Shown: one piece after another, positions 8,023 through 19,301 of the stretch
Layout: each line of letters begins with the position of its first letter
Position numbering within the stretch: position 1 is the first letter of the stretch
Assembly: GCF_002233675.1 (NCBI RefSeq)
Contig: NZ_NMUQ01000001.1
Span: forward strand, 254,679 to 318,678
Length of the DNA: 64,000 nt
Reading direction: 5' to 3'
Source of the DNA: Paenibacillus herberti
Lineage (GTDB): Bacteria; Bacillota; Bacilli; Paenibacillales; Paenibacillaceae
The notes under the pieces: model-generated
The model's database searches: none
What the model was told of the DNA's origin: nothing
Seen by the model: the letters and a program-made list of their open reading frames with translations, nothing else
Made by a program: the position numbers and the translations under genes

Positions 8023-9363
8023 ATGTCCGATGATCCACTGCCGTTAGGACTGAGTTTAATTTTGATCCTCTTATTCGTCTTTTTGAACGGTTTTTTCGTC
8101 GCTGCCGAATTCGCCATGGTCAAAGTACGAGGAAGTCGCATCAATACGCTCGTTTCTGAGGGTAACGGCAAGGCCAGGTTCGCCTCACGTTTGACCGGCG
8201 ATTTGAATGCTTTCCTATCTGCTTCCCAGCTCGGCATTACGCTGGCATCGCTTGGACTTGGCTGGATCGGGGGGCCAGCAATTGCCCGTGCGCTCCAACC
8301 CTTGTTCCACAAATTTGGTATCGAAGGCTTGACGGCCAGCACGATTTCTTTTTTTATTGCCTTCGGCTTCATAACGCTCCTGCATATCGTCCTCGGCGAG
8401 CTAGCTCCCAAAACAATCGCCATCCATAAGGCGGAAAAGGTGACCTTGTGGACCTCAATTCCCCTCGTTTATTTTCACGCGATTATGTTCCCCTTCATCT
8501 GGGCTTTCGACGGCTTGGCAAATCTCTTGCTAAAATGGATCGGCTTCGCACCAGCAACCGGTTATAAATCGGCGCACAATGAGGAGGAAATCCGCATCCT
8601 TATGCAGGAAAGCCATAAAAGCGGCTTGATCGACGGAACGGAGCTTGCGCTTATGGACAATATTTTTGATTTTTCGGATACTAACGCCCGTGAAATCATG
8701 ATTCCTCGTACGGATATGGTTTGCCTCTCTATTCATCACCCCTTCGAACAAAACAAGGCGGCGGCGCTTGCTCAGAAGCATACTCGGTACCCCGTCTGCG
8801 AGGGAGATAAGGACAATATTATCGGTTTTGTCCATATCAAGGATTTACTTAGGGGGACTCCAGAGATTAGCGAGCTGCGCATGCTGCTGCGCCCAATTAC
8901 CGCCGTTCCGGAATCGATGCGGATCAGTTCCTTGCTCAAGCTGATGCAGAGAAGCAAAACGGGAATCGCGATTTTAATCGATGAGTATGGAGGCACATCG
9001 GGATTGGTCACGCTGAAAGACATCATGGAGGAAATTGTAGGTGACATTCGTGACGAATTTGATGTGGAGGAGCGTGCGGAACTAGAGCAGATTGACGCAA
9101 GCACCTTCTCATTAAGTGGACTTATGCAATTGGAGGATGTAAATGAGCGCTTCGCTCTAAAAATAGATACCGAGACGTACGCGACGATCGGCGGATGGCT
9201 CAGCTCACAAATTGGCATACCGTTGCGCATTGGGCGTTCCGTGTCCTTAGGGAATGGCTCGGAGCTTATTCTTGAGGAAAGTGAGCATTTGCGGGTATCG
9301 CGCGTGTTGCTAAGGCTCGGTGCGGTATCCGAAGAGAGCAACTGGGATGATCACCTCAACTGA
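8023..9363 (+). CDS. CNNM/HlyC-CorC family membrane protein (DUF21, CBS pair, CorC_HlyC)
   Basis: A 446-residue protein. The order is an N-terminal DUF21 membrane domain (about residues 1-190, several helices, FFVAAEFAMVK near 25), a CBS pair (about 205-330, with MIPRTDM near 227) and a C-terminal CorC_HlyC domain (about 350-430, with GGWL near 388). Family members such as B. subtilis MpfA act in Mg2+ efflux or ion homeostasis. The ATG at 8023 follows GGGAGCAGGA. An earlier TTG/GTG-type start is possible but would add a Cys-rich tail unlike the family. Exact ion is not readable from sequence. Confidence 0.88.
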   Translation: MSDDPLPLGLSLILILLFVFLNGFFVAAEFAMVKVRGSRINTLVSEGNGKARFASRLTGDLNAFLSASQLGITLASLGLGWIGGPAIARALQPLFHKFGIEGLTASTISFFIAFGFITLLHIVLGELAPKTIAIHKAEKVTLWTSIPLVYFHAIMFPFIWAFDGLANLLLKWIGFAPATGYKSAHNEEEIRILMQESHKSGLIDGTELALMDNIFDFSDTNAREIMIPRTDMVCLSIHHPFEQNKAAALAQKHTRYPVCEGDKDNIIGFVHIKDLLRGTPEISELRMLLRPITAVPESMRISSLLKLMQRSKTGIAILIDEYGGTSGLVTLKDIMEEIVGDIRDEFDVEERAELEQIDASTFSLSGLMQLEDVNERFALKIDTETYATIGGWLSSQIGIPLRIGRSVSLGNGSELILEESEHLRVSRVLLRLGAVSEESNWDDHLN

Positions 9364-9706
9364 GTGCGTTGTTCCTAGACAATCTGCGTGGAAACTCGTA
9401 ATAAAACTAGGATATATAGCTTCATCCTTTCCGATGCTCAAAATGATCAACGGAAACTCCCAATGCCGATACTGACAACGTTATAATCTCATTACCATAT
9501 GGCGGATTATGGGCGCCTACAAAGGTTTTAACTAGTACTTTCACTCGGAAGTAAAAACTTCCTTCAAATAAGCGGTCTATGTTTAAAATCTCTGCATCAT
9601 AAAGCCCATAGAGCCTCGGCTCTCCATAATATCCAGTAATAGCATCGGATATTTTCGGAGAGAGGGTAGCAGTACAATGAATAGTGCCTCAAGCAATACA
9701 GAGAGC
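9364..9706. other. gene-free stretch
   Basis: No open frame with a ribosome site, repeat or hairpin of note is seen between the CNNM/CorC gene and the following terminator. Confidence 0.5.
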
Positions 9707-9744
9707 AGCAAAAAGCCAGACCACTCGTGGTCTGGCTTTTTGCT
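9707..9744. terminator. bidirectional terminator at the 3' end of mnmA
   Basis: AGCAAAAAGCCAGACCAC (9707-9724) is fully complementary to 9727-9744. Both flanks carry A/T runs, so it serves the minus-strand mnmA and can stop plus-strand readthrough. Confidence 0.88.
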
Positions 9745-9789
9745 GTCTATGTTCAAACAATCGGCCCAGCAAGGGCCGCCCCCAGAGGC

Positions 9790-11295
<1,506 letters not shown>

Positions 11296-11715
11296 ATGAA
11301 AATTTCAACAAAAGGCCGTTACGGTCTGACTATTATGATGGAGCTAGCCGCAAAGTTTGGCGAGGGACCGATTTCGCTGAAGAGCATCGCCGAGAAAAAC
11401 CAGCTCTCCGAGCATTATTTGGAGCAGCTTATCGCTCCGCTGCGCAACGCGGGACAGGTGAAAAGTGTCCGTGGAGCATACGGGGGCTATATCTTGTCCA
11501 AAGATCCCGACACGATAACCGCAGGAGATGTTATCCGCATTTTGGAAGGACCGATTTCTCCGGTAGACTTCACCGAGGAAGACGATCCGGCCAAGCGCAA
11601 CCTGTGGCTGCGCATCCGTGATAGCATTGCGGAGGTGCTGGATTCCACCACGCTGCTGGATCTTATTCAGTATACGGACAAAAGCGAGAGCGACAGCTAT
11701 ATGTTCTACATTTAA
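11296..11715 (+). CDS. cymR: Rrf2-family regulator, CymR type
   Basis: A 139-residue Rrf2 winged-helix protein. The N-terminal segment KGRYGLTIMMELA and the YGGYILSK wing are family hallmarks. The protein has no cysteine at all, so it cannot ligate an Fe-S cluster as IscR does. That fits CymR, the master repressor of cysteine metabolism that works with CysK. AGAGGTG lies 6 nt before the ATG. It sits 23 bp upstream of the cysteine desulfurase and is probably co-transcribed, as in B. subtilis (cymR-yrvO). Confidence 0.88.
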   Translation: MKISTKGRYGLTIMMELAAKFGEGPISLKSIAEKNQLSEHYLEQLIAPLRNAGQVKSVRGAYGGYILSKDPDTITAGDVIRILEGPISPVDFTEEDDPAKRNLWLRIRDSIAEVLDSTTLLDLIQYTDKSESDSYMFYI

Positions 11716-11738
11716 GAACGGAAAGGTCTTGAACGGGC

Positions 11739-12890
11739 ATGGAACGGATTTACTACGATCACGCCGCGACGACGCCGCTGCATCCCGAAGCTGCCAAGGC
11801 CATGCTTGCTGTGCTGGAGGGTCCTCCGGGCAACGCATCCAGCCTGCATAGCTTTGGTCGAGATGCTCGCCGCCTCGTGAGCGAGTCCCGAGATAGTATT
11901 GCCGCTACAATCGGCTGCAGGCCGGATGAGCTGGTGTTTACCTCTGGCGGCACGGAGGCGGACAATATGGCGCTTAGAGGCGTCATGGAGGCACAGTCCG
12001 TCTCCGGCAAGCGCCATTTGATTACAAGCGCGGCGGAGCATCACGCTGTACTGAGGGAATCTGAGCGGCTGGAGCGTAACGGATACGAGGTCACATACTT
12101 GCCGGTTGACGGTGAGGGGCTTGTGTCCGTGGACAGCCTGAAGGGAGCGCTGCGGGGTGATACTGGCCTCGTTAGCATTATGTACGCCAACAATGAGACC
12201 GGCACGATCCAGCCAATTGCAGAGCTGGCCGGAATTGCCCGCGAGCGAGGAGTTCCTTTTCACACGGATGCCGCTCAAGCGTATGGCAAACTGGCGATTC
12301 AACTGCAAGAGTTGCCTGTGTCGCTTATGACGCTTTCCTCGCATAAGATCAACGGGCCGCAAGGCATCGGAGCGTTGTATATTCGTCAAGGAACGTCGCT
12401 TCAGCCGTTGCTGGTCGGCGGCTCACAGGAGCGTAAACGTCGCGGCGGCACGGAAAATCTGGCTGCTCTGGCTGGATTTGCTTGTGCGGCAGGTATCGCT
12501 TCACGCGAGCTGGAGTCGCGCGCCTTACGTATGGAGGAGCTGCGAGCGCTCTGGATTCGCCGGATGGGCGAGGCGAGCGGCGGCACAGCAATTGTAGCGG
12601 GACATTCCGAGCCGTGTTTGCCGGGAATCATCAACTTGATGTTTCCCGGCATCGATCGCGAGTCAATGCTGATGAACCTCGATCTCGCAGGCATAGCCGC
12701 TTCCGGCGGCTCTGCTTGCACGGCGGGCGCGCTGGAGCCTTCCCATGTGCTGCGTGCGATGGATGTGCCGGAGGAGCTTGCGAATACAGCGGTTAGATTC
12801 AGCTTCGGATTGGGCAATACTACAGAAGAAATGGAGCTTGCGGCGCAAAGAATTGAAACTTTTTTGCATCGTAATCGTAAATCTTCTTAG
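11739..12890 (+). CDS. yrvO: cysteine desulfurase, YrvO/NifS class
   Basis: A 383-residue PLP enzyme (aminotransferase class V) that takes sulfur from L-cysteine as a persulfide and hands it to acceptors such as MnmA. The PLP lysine is in SSHKINGPQG (K203) and the catalytic cysteine in GGSACTAG (C327). The DHAATTPL start and HTDAAQ segment are typical. The gene is placed between cymR and the PRC-barrel gene, with mnmA divergent close by, which points to tRNA thiolation as its main job. Confidence 0.93.
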   Translation: MERIYYDHAATTPLHPEAAKAMLAVLEGPPGNASSLHSFGRDARRLVSESRDSIAATIGCRPDELVFTSGGTEADNMALRGVMEAQSVSGKRHLITSAAEHHAVLRESERLERNGYEVTYLPVDGEGLVSVDSLKGALRGDTGLVSIMYANNETGTIQPIAELAGIARERGVPFHTDAAQAYGKLAIQLQELPVSLMTLSSHKINGPQGIGALYIRQGTSLQPLLVGGSQERKRRGGTENLAALAGFACAAGIASRELESRALRMEELRALWIRRMGEASGGTAIVAGHSEPCLPGIINLMFPGIDRESMLMNLDLAGIAASGGSACTAGALEPSHVLRAMDVPEELANTAVRFSFGLGNTTEEMELAAQRIETFLHRNRKSS

Positions 12891-12903
12891 GAGGCTTTTT
12901 GCC

Positions 12904-13455
12904 GTGCCTAATTCGACTGATGGAATGTTAAAGCTTCAACAGATCATCGGGCTACCTGTATACATTGCTCATTCTGGTGCGCATGCCGGCAAGGTCCGCG
13001 ACGTCTGGTTCGATGAACACTGGATGCTCCAGGGCTTTGTGCTTGACGGCTGGAACTGGAAACCACGAACCGTTTGTACGGTGCTGTGGGAGGATGTGCT
13101 TGTATGCGGAGCAGATTGTCTTTTTATCGGATCAAAGGAAGCAATTGGCTTGCGCCGGCTTTCTTCGCTCCAGCGCTCTTTTCTGAATGGCTGCGTGCGG
13201 CTGAAGGATCTTCCGGTCGTAACGGCAGAAGGAAAGCAGCTTGGACGGGTATCCGATGTTTACTTTAACCCGATTATGGGTACACAGGTAGTAGGTTATG
13301 AATTGACGGATGGATTCCTCTCAGACCTTATGGACGGTCGGAGATGGCTGAGAGCGCCCAGAGATCCTGATGTCTTCTTATTAGGGGAAGATGCGATTGT
13401 CGTCCCGCCGTTGGACGAGAGTGCACTGGAGCGTGTCGCAGCTTCCGATCCATAA
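12904..13455 (+). CDS. yrrD: PRC-barrel domain protein (YrrD-like)
   Basis: A 183-residue protein with two PRC-barrel-like repeats. The first covers about residues 10-75 (GLPVYIAHSGAHAGKVRDVW) and the second about 95-165 (LPVVTAEGKQLGRVSDVY). The start is GTG at 12904, 9 nt behind AGGAGG, which overlaps the yrvO stop. No catalytic motif is visible. PRC barrels usually mediate protein or RNA contacts. YrrD of B. subtilis lies in the same neighbourhood, and its role is unknown to me. Confidence 0.8.
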   Translation: MPNSTDGMLKLQQIIGLPVYIAHSGAHAGKVRDVWFDEHWMLQGFVLDGWNWKPRTVCTVLWEDVLVCGADCLFIGSKEAIGLRRLSSLQRSFLNGCVRLKDLPVVTAEGKQLGRVSDVYFNPIMGTQVVGYELTDGFLSDLMDGRRWLRAPRDPDVFLLGEDAIVVPPLDESALERVAASDP

Positions 13456-13474
13456 TGTAGGGAGAAATGAATAA

Positions 13475-13681
13475 ATGAGTATGAGATGCCCAAATTGTAA
13501 TTCCAGAGATATTGGCAAGATCGGTTCGCACCAGTTTTACTGCTGGGGCTGCTATATCGAGCTGACGGTGAACGGCGACAAAATGTCGGTTTACCAAGTT
13601 GAAGAAGATGGAACGCTCAGTTCCTTGGATGATCTGTTTTTTGAGGACGAAATTTCCTCACCGGAAATCCACGCCAACTGA
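13475..13681 (+). CDS. small zinc-ribbon protein
   Basis: A 68-residue protein with CPNC at residues 5-8 and CWGC near 28-31, i.e. a four-cysteine zinc ribbon, and an acidic C-terminus. GTAGGGAGAA precedes the ATG. It lies 19 bp after the PRC-barrel gene and probably shares its transcript. Function is unknown. Confidence 0.8.
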   Translation: MSMRCPNCNSRDIGKIGSHQFYCWGCYIELTVNGDKMSVYQVEEDGTLSSLDDLFFEDEISSPEIHAN

Positions 13682-13694
13682 TTACTGGAATAAG

Positions 13695-13727
13695 AAGCCT
13701 CTGACGAACGCCGTCGCGGGCTTTTTT
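13695..13727 (+). terminator. weak terminator after the zinc-ribbon gene
   Basis: AAGCC (13695-13699) and the inner ACG pair imperfectly with CGT and GGGCTT (13718-13723), followed by TTTTT. Confidence 0.55.
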
Positions 13728-13867
13728 GTGCGTTGCAAGCTGTGTCCGGGTTGGACATACAAGGTATGGGAGCCAAGGAAAGCACATATACTGTAACGGA
13801 GCAGACAGGCCTAAGGACGGACCGGCCGCTGCCGCATGCCGGAATCAGAAGCGGGGAGGAATCCGGG

Positions 13868-14938
13868 TTGGAAAAATGGACACAAAACCGCATGCTGATG
13901 ACTCTCGTTTATATAATCCTCGGGCTCTTGGCACTATTCCTGCTTTTGCTTATGAAGCCGGTGCTGATGAATCTGTATCGGTTCGCAAGCGCCATATTGA
14001 CCCCGTTCCTGATTGCGATGGTCATCTCGTATGTGCTGCATCCAATCGTAAGCCTGCTGAGCGCCAGGCGAGTGCCGCGATCGATGGCGGTGCTGCTTAT
14101 TTATACGGTGTTCTTTTCTGCGTTGACGGTCATCTTGATCAATCTAATTCCGATGGTGGCAGGCCAAGTGCATGAGCTCGGTGAGCATGCTCCAGAGCTG
14201 ACGATGCGGGCTCAGAGCCTCGTCAACGATTTCAACAACACTTCTTTCTTGCCGGACAGTTTCCGCGACGCTCTAATTCGTGCGCTGCTGGCGATGGAGA
14301 AGCGATTGGCCGAATCTACGACGGATTTTATTAACAATATCGGATCGATGCTGAACGCGGTTTTCCTGCTGTTCATCATTCCGTTCCTGGTTTTTTATAT
14401 TCTTAAAGACTTCGAGGTCATGGAGCGTACCGTCATCGCATACGTGCCGAAAACTCATCGTAAACAAATCGTACGCATGTTCAAAGATATCGACGAAGCG
14501 CTCGGCAGCTACATCCGGGGACAGTTCCTCGTTTGTCTCATTGTTGGTGTGCTCGCGTATGCGGGTTATGCGCTAATTGGACTTCCTTACGCATTAATGC
14601 TGGCAGCTATCGTCGCCGTTACCAATGTGATTCCTTACTTAGGCCCGTTCATCGGAGCTGCGCCAGCGCTGTTAGTTGCGTCCACCGTCTCCTTCAAAAT
14701 GATGCTGCTCGTCCTAATCGTCAACATGATCTGCCAAATTCTAGAGGGAAACGTTATCTCCCCACAGGTGGTCGGCAGGACGCTGCATATCCATCCGCTT
14801 ATGATTATTTTTGCTCTGTTGGTTGGAGGGGAGCTGGCCGGTATTCCCGGCATGATTTTGGCGGTACCCGTATTCGCGGCGCTAAAAGTCATTCTCCAGC
14901 ATGTATTCGCCTATTACGTTCGGCGACGGACGGTCTAA
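13868..14938 (+). CDS. yrrI: AI-2E/PerM-family membrane protein (YrrI-like)
   Basis: A 356-residue protein with about eight membrane helices and the central hydrophilic segment typical of the AI-2E transporter (UPF0118/PerM) superfamily. The signature NVIPYLGPFIGAAPA lies near residue 249. The start is TTG at 13868, 6 nt after GGGGAGGA. An upstream ATG/TTG in frame lacks a ribosome site and would add about 45 hydrophilic residues. The length then matches B. subtilis YrrI. Its transport substrate is unknown. Confidence 0.85.
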   Translation: MEKWTQNRMLMTLVYIILGLLALFLLLLMKPVLMNLYRFASAILTPFLIAMVISYVLHPIVSLLSARRVPRSMAVLLIYTVFFSALTVILINLIPMVAGQVHELGEHAPELTMRAQSLVNDFNNTSFLPDSFRDALIRALLAMEKRLAESTTDFINNIGSMLNAVFLLFIIPFLVFYILKDFEVMERTVIAYVPKTHRKQIVRMFKDIDEALGSYIRGQFLVCLIVGVLAYAGYALIGLPYALMLAAIVAVTNVIPYLGPFIGAAPALLVASTVSFKMMLLVLIVNMICQILEGNVISPQVVGRTLHIHPLMIIFALLVGGELAGIPGMILAVPVFAALKVILQHVFAYYVRRRTV

Positions 14939-14973
14939 CTTCTCTACCGGGATAAGCATAGTTTGTAAAAGGG

Positions 14974-15010
14974 AGCTCCACAGACTTTTTAGTCTGCTGG
15001 AGTTCTTTTT
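14974..15010 (+). terminator. terminator after yrrI
   Basis: AGCTCCACAGACT pairs with AGTCTGCTGGAGT around TTTT, followed by TTTTT. Confidence 0.85.
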
Positions 15011-15073
15011 GTTGAACGGAAGAAGGATTGGTTCGCGCAGCGATTTTCGCTGTCAAGGTCGGAAGTGACCAAT

Positions 15074-15145
15074 AGTTAATCAAAATTAAAATGCTTCATT
15101 GACGGAATTCGAAACTGGAAGTATCATACTATCAAAAGTTAATCA
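15074..15145 (+). promoter_or_regulatory. iolE promoter with candidate IolR operators
   Basis: Promoter TTGACG (15099-15104), 17-nt spacer, TATCAT (15122-15127). The 16-mer TATCAAAAGTTAATCA (15130-15145) covers the expected start point, and a partial copy AGTTAATCA lies upstream at 15074-15082. The identical 16-mer occurs inside the iolR promoter at 20107-20122, so a DeoR-family inositol repressor is the likely binder. Confidence 0.7.
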
Positions 15146-15199
15146 TAAAATAATCAAATCTTGCATGAGATGGATCGGGACGAGTGGGAGGGACAATCG

Positions 15200-16120
15200 A
15201 TGGGAGCAACGGAAATAACATGGGGGATTTCCCCGATTGGCTGGCGAAACGACGATATTCCGGAAATCGGAGCCGAGAATACACTTGGGCATCTGCTGGG
15301 AGATATCGTAGTAGCCGGCTTTGCAGGTACGGAATTGGGCGGATTTTTTCCTGGGCCTGATGTATTGAACAAAGAGCTGGAGTTGCGCGGTCTGCGTATT
15401 GCAGGGCAATGGTTTAGCAGTTATATCGTCCGAGACGGACTTCCGGCGGTGAGAGAAGCTTTTGCAGATCAGTGCCGTTCCCTGCAGGGGGTCAAGGCGG
15501 ATGTCATTGTTATATCGGAACAGACCGGCAGCATTCAAGGTCTCGACCGAAATGTGTTTAGTGACAAGCCCGAATTTGACGATGAGCAGTGGGTGCAATT
15601 ATGCGAAGGGCTGAACCAGCTAGGGGAAGAGGCTCAACAATATGGACTCCAGCTCGTCTATCACCATCATATGGGAACCGTTGTACAGACTGCTCCCGAA
15701 ATAGCGCGCCTTATGGATGGAACAGATGCACGGTTCGTCCATCTGCTCTACGATACCGGACATTGTTACGCATCCGATGGAGAAGTGCTTGAGGTTCTGA
15801 AAACGCATATCGGGCGCATCCGCCATGTGCATTTCAAAGATATACGCCAAAACGTACTGGATCAATGCCGTGCCAAGGGGCGTTCCTTCCAGCAATCATT
15901 CATGCAGGGCATGTTTACAGTTCCGGGTGATGGCTGCGTCCCGTTTGAAGACGTGTATCAACTGCTTCTTGCGCATGGCTATAAAGGGTGGATCATCGTC
16001 GAGGCGGAGCAGGATCCTGCCATTGCGCATCCACTTGAATACGCTCTCATTGCAAGGAAATATATTGACCGCAATCTTTTGCCGCTAGCTGCAACTGCTG
16101 ACAAGGGCTACAAAAGATAA
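15200..16120 (+). CDS. iolE: inosose dehydratase (2-keto-myo-inositol dehydratase) IolE
   Basis: A 306-residue TIM-barrel enzyme of the xylose isomerase-like superfamily. It dehydrates 2-keto-myo-inositol, the second step of inositol breakdown. The N-terminal [14 protein letters not shown] is the family signature. Candidate metal ligands lie in YHHHMGT, DTGH, HFKD and VEAEQD. The ATG at 15200 follows GGGAGG by 8 nt and is preferred to an in-frame start at 15161, which lies within the putative leader. It forms a two-gene unit with iolG, 80 bp downstream. Confidence 0.92.
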   Translation: MGATEITWGISPIGWRNDDIPEIGAENTLGHLLGDIVVAGFAGTELGGFFPGPDVLNKELELRGLRIAGQWFSSYIVRDGLPAVREAFADQCRSLQGVKADVIVISEQTGSIQGLDRNVFSDKPEFDDEQWVQLCEGLNQLGEEAQQYGLQLVYHHHMGTVVQTAPEIARLMDGTDARFVHLLYDTGHCYASDGEVLEVLKTHIGRIRHVHFKDIRQNVLDQCRAKGRSFQQSFMQGMFTVPGDGCVPFEDVYQLLLAHGYKGWIIVEAEQDPAIAHPLEYALIARKYIDRNLLPLAATADKGYKR

Positions 16121-16182
16121 GAAACTAGCTAGGAAGCGGAGCGATCGGAAGAAGAATTGGTTTGCGGTTCGCTGTTAAATGA

Positions 16183-17238
<1,056 letters not shown>

Positions 17239-17304
17239 GCCAGCTATTTAAGTTGAAAATCCATATTCCATCGAAGATAATTGTGTGGTAGAATCTTTTT
17301 AAAT

Positions 17305-17372
17305 AAAGCGCTTTCATTTGAGGGATCTTGTTCTTTGTTAACATTATCCGCTAAGAATGGAGCGCTTTTTTT
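17305..17372 (+). terminator. long-looped terminator after iolG; left arm resembles a cre site
   Basis: AAAGCGCT (17305-17312) pairs with AGCGCTTT (17361-17368), extended by CATT/AATG, and is followed by T residues. The left arm within ATAAAGCGCTTTCATT also looks like a CcpA cre element, so carbon-catabolite control is an alternative reading. Confidence 0.55.
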
Positions 17373-17415
17373 ATGTTTATTTATGCCCATACGTTTTGCT
17401 AAAGGGGACAGAAGC

Positions 17416-19149
17416 ATGAGAAGACAGAGTCGGGGTACCAAGGTTTTTAGAGGAGCTATGGCAACATTTGTTTTGTTGATCGTCATCATCGGATTGGGGG
17501 TAAGCTTTTCACAATTCGCTCCTCCGCCAGCTCAGCAAAATCCTGTGCCTGAGGGCGATTTCTCAATCGACCGCGCCATGGGTTATCTGAAGGAAGTAGC
17601 CAAAGAGCCGCATCCGTCTGGCTCCGCGGCTCATGCGGAGGTAAGAGATTATTTGGTTCAACAATTTCAACAGCTAGGTATTGAAGTTGAGGTTCAACAG
17701 AAAGAGATTTCACAAATAAAAAACGTGATCTATCCGCAGGAAGACCCTAAGCTGTCGATGTACAACATCCTGGCTACGATTCCGGGAAAATCGGATTCCG
17801 ACAACGCGGTGCTAATTACAGCTCATTACGATTCGAAGAAGGGCAGTCCAGGAACATCCGATGACGGGTATGGTGTAGCTACAATATTGGAATCGGCCAG
17901 AGCAATTAAGAATGGGCCCCAGCCGCAAAATACGATTTACTTCCTTCTTTCGGACGGCGAAGAGCTTGGCCTGGTGGGAGCAAGCGCATTTGCGGAAAAT
18001 AAATCCATCATGGATCAGACCAAAGTTATTATTAATATGGAGGCCAGAGGAAATAAAGGGGTCCCCGTTTTATTCGAGACGAACACCAACAATTTGGAGC
18101 TGATACAAACGTTCCAAAAGGAAGCTCAATACCCGATTGCCTACTCATTCGCTTATGAGGTTTATAGGCTGCTTCCTAACGACACCGATTTTACCGTATA
18201 CAAAAACAGTGGAAAACAAGGATATAACTTCGCCAACATCGATGGCCGGGATTTTTATCATGCGGCGAAGGATACTTATGATCAGGCCAGTACAGGCACG
18301 CTGCAGCATTTAGGGTTGCAAGTATTGCCGCTTTTGAAAAAGTACGCTTTTATGGACGCTGCGCAGTTCAAGGGGATCGAGGATAGTGACCACAACGCGG
18401 TATATTTTCCGTTATTCCAAAAGAATTTGATTGTATATTCCGAAGCTTATGTAATTCCGTTGTTGATAGGCTTGCTGCTTCTCGCTTTGGTAACCCTTAG
18501 TGTTGCTATAAAAAAGCAGCATATTCGCTTCTCTAAAACGCTGATCGTATTTCTGCTCATTTTGGGCAGCCTCGTTGTTATTGCAGGTTTGATTCTCCTT
18601 TGCATAAGGGTCATCGCTTACTTGATGGGCTTGCCAATCCATGAAAATATTTATATTTATAACGTTCCATATAGCGGATGGATAATGATTGCGCTCACTT
18701 TGCTGGCAACGCTGCTTTGTTTCATTGGGGCTAAAGCGATGGTCAAGAAATTCGGGGCTGGTAACGCTGCTTTTGGCATGCTGTATCATTGGCTGATTTT
18801 AGCGGTGCTGACATCTGTATTTGTAAAAGGCATGAGTTATGTTTTTGTGCTGCCGGCCGCGTTGTCGTTGCTTGCGATTTTACCGCTCATGTTCCGTTCT
18901 GAGAAGCGGATTCCAACCTTTTACGGGTATGGGTTCATCATCCCTATGGTGATTCCTTCCGTCATGTTGTTGTCTCCGATCATTTACCTCATATTCGTGT
19001 CCATGACTATTGGAATCGCGCCAGTTACGAATGTGCTGAGCTCGCTCGCGGCGTTCAACGTCATTTTCGCTTCGCTGTGGGCTTTCGACAATACCGCAGC
19101 ACCAGGAATCCAGAAAGCACGAATCAGGAACAAACCGATTGAACTGTAG
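17416..19149 (+). CDS. M28-family zinc aminopeptidase with C-terminal membrane domain
   Basis: A 577-residue protein. An N-terminal helix (about residues 15-37) anchors an external M28 domain (about 50-320). Zinc and catalytic residues are visible in ITAHYDS (zinc His/Asp), TSDDGYG (bridging Asp), SDGEELG (catalytic Glu then zinc Glu), NMEARG and FYHAAKDTYD (zinc His). About eight membrane helices follow (350-560). The ATG at 17416 sits behind AAAGGGGA. An upstream in-frame start would lie inside the terminator. It interrupts the iol cluster but has no evident role in inositol use. Confidence 0.88.
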   Translation: MRRQSRGTKVFRGAMATFVLLIVIIGLGVSFSQFAPPPAQQNPVPEGDFSIDRAMGYLKEVAKEPHPSGSAAHAEVRDYLVQQFQQLGIEVEVQQKEISQIKNVIYPQEDPKLSMYNILATIPGKSDSDNAVLITAHYDSKKGSPGTSDDGYGVATILESARAIKNGPQPQNTIYFLLSDGEELGLVGASAFAENKSIMDQTKVIINMEARGNKGVPVLFETNTNNLELIQTFQKEAQYPIAYSFAYEVYRLLPNDTDFTVYKNSGKQGYNFANIDGRDFYHAAKDTYDQASTGTLQHLGLQVLPLLKKYAFMDAAQFKGIEDSDHNAVYFPLFQKNLIVYSEAYVIPLLIGLLLLALVTLSVAIKKQHIRFSKTLIVFLLILGSLVVIAGLILLCIRVIAYLMGLPIHENIYIYNVPYSGWIMIALTLLATLLCFIGAKAMVKKFGAGNAAFGMLYHWLILAVLTSVFVKGMSYVFVLPAALSLLAILPLMFRSEKRIPTFYGYGFIIPMVIPSVMLLSPIIYLIFVSMTIGIAPVTNVLSSLAAFNVIFASLWAFDNTAAPGIQKARIRNKPIEL

Positions 19150-19257
19150 CGGCCACTCGATGTAGCGGTCAAGCGGCTTAGCTGCCCCTATAAAGGTCAC
19201 TCGGCGCCACTGACCGTGAGCGATAGGTTTGAACAGGCGTCTAGCTTAATGCGTCAA

Positions 19258-19301
19258 AGGAGTGCGTTCAGAAGTCATTACGTGACCTCTGCCGCACTCC
19301 T
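19258..19301. terminator. bidirectional terminator between the M28 gene and iolR
   Basis: AGGAGTGCG (19258-19266) pairs with CGCACTCCT (19293-19301). An inner AGAAGTCA/TGACCTCT stem extends it. It overlaps the last codons of the minus-strand regulator. Confidence 0.75.

Noticed and set aside
13733-13867. N-terminal extension of yrrI from an upstream start
   Set aside because: No ribosome site upstream and a good GGGGAGGA-TTG start at 13868. The extension is hydrophilic and overlaps the terminator of the preceding gene.
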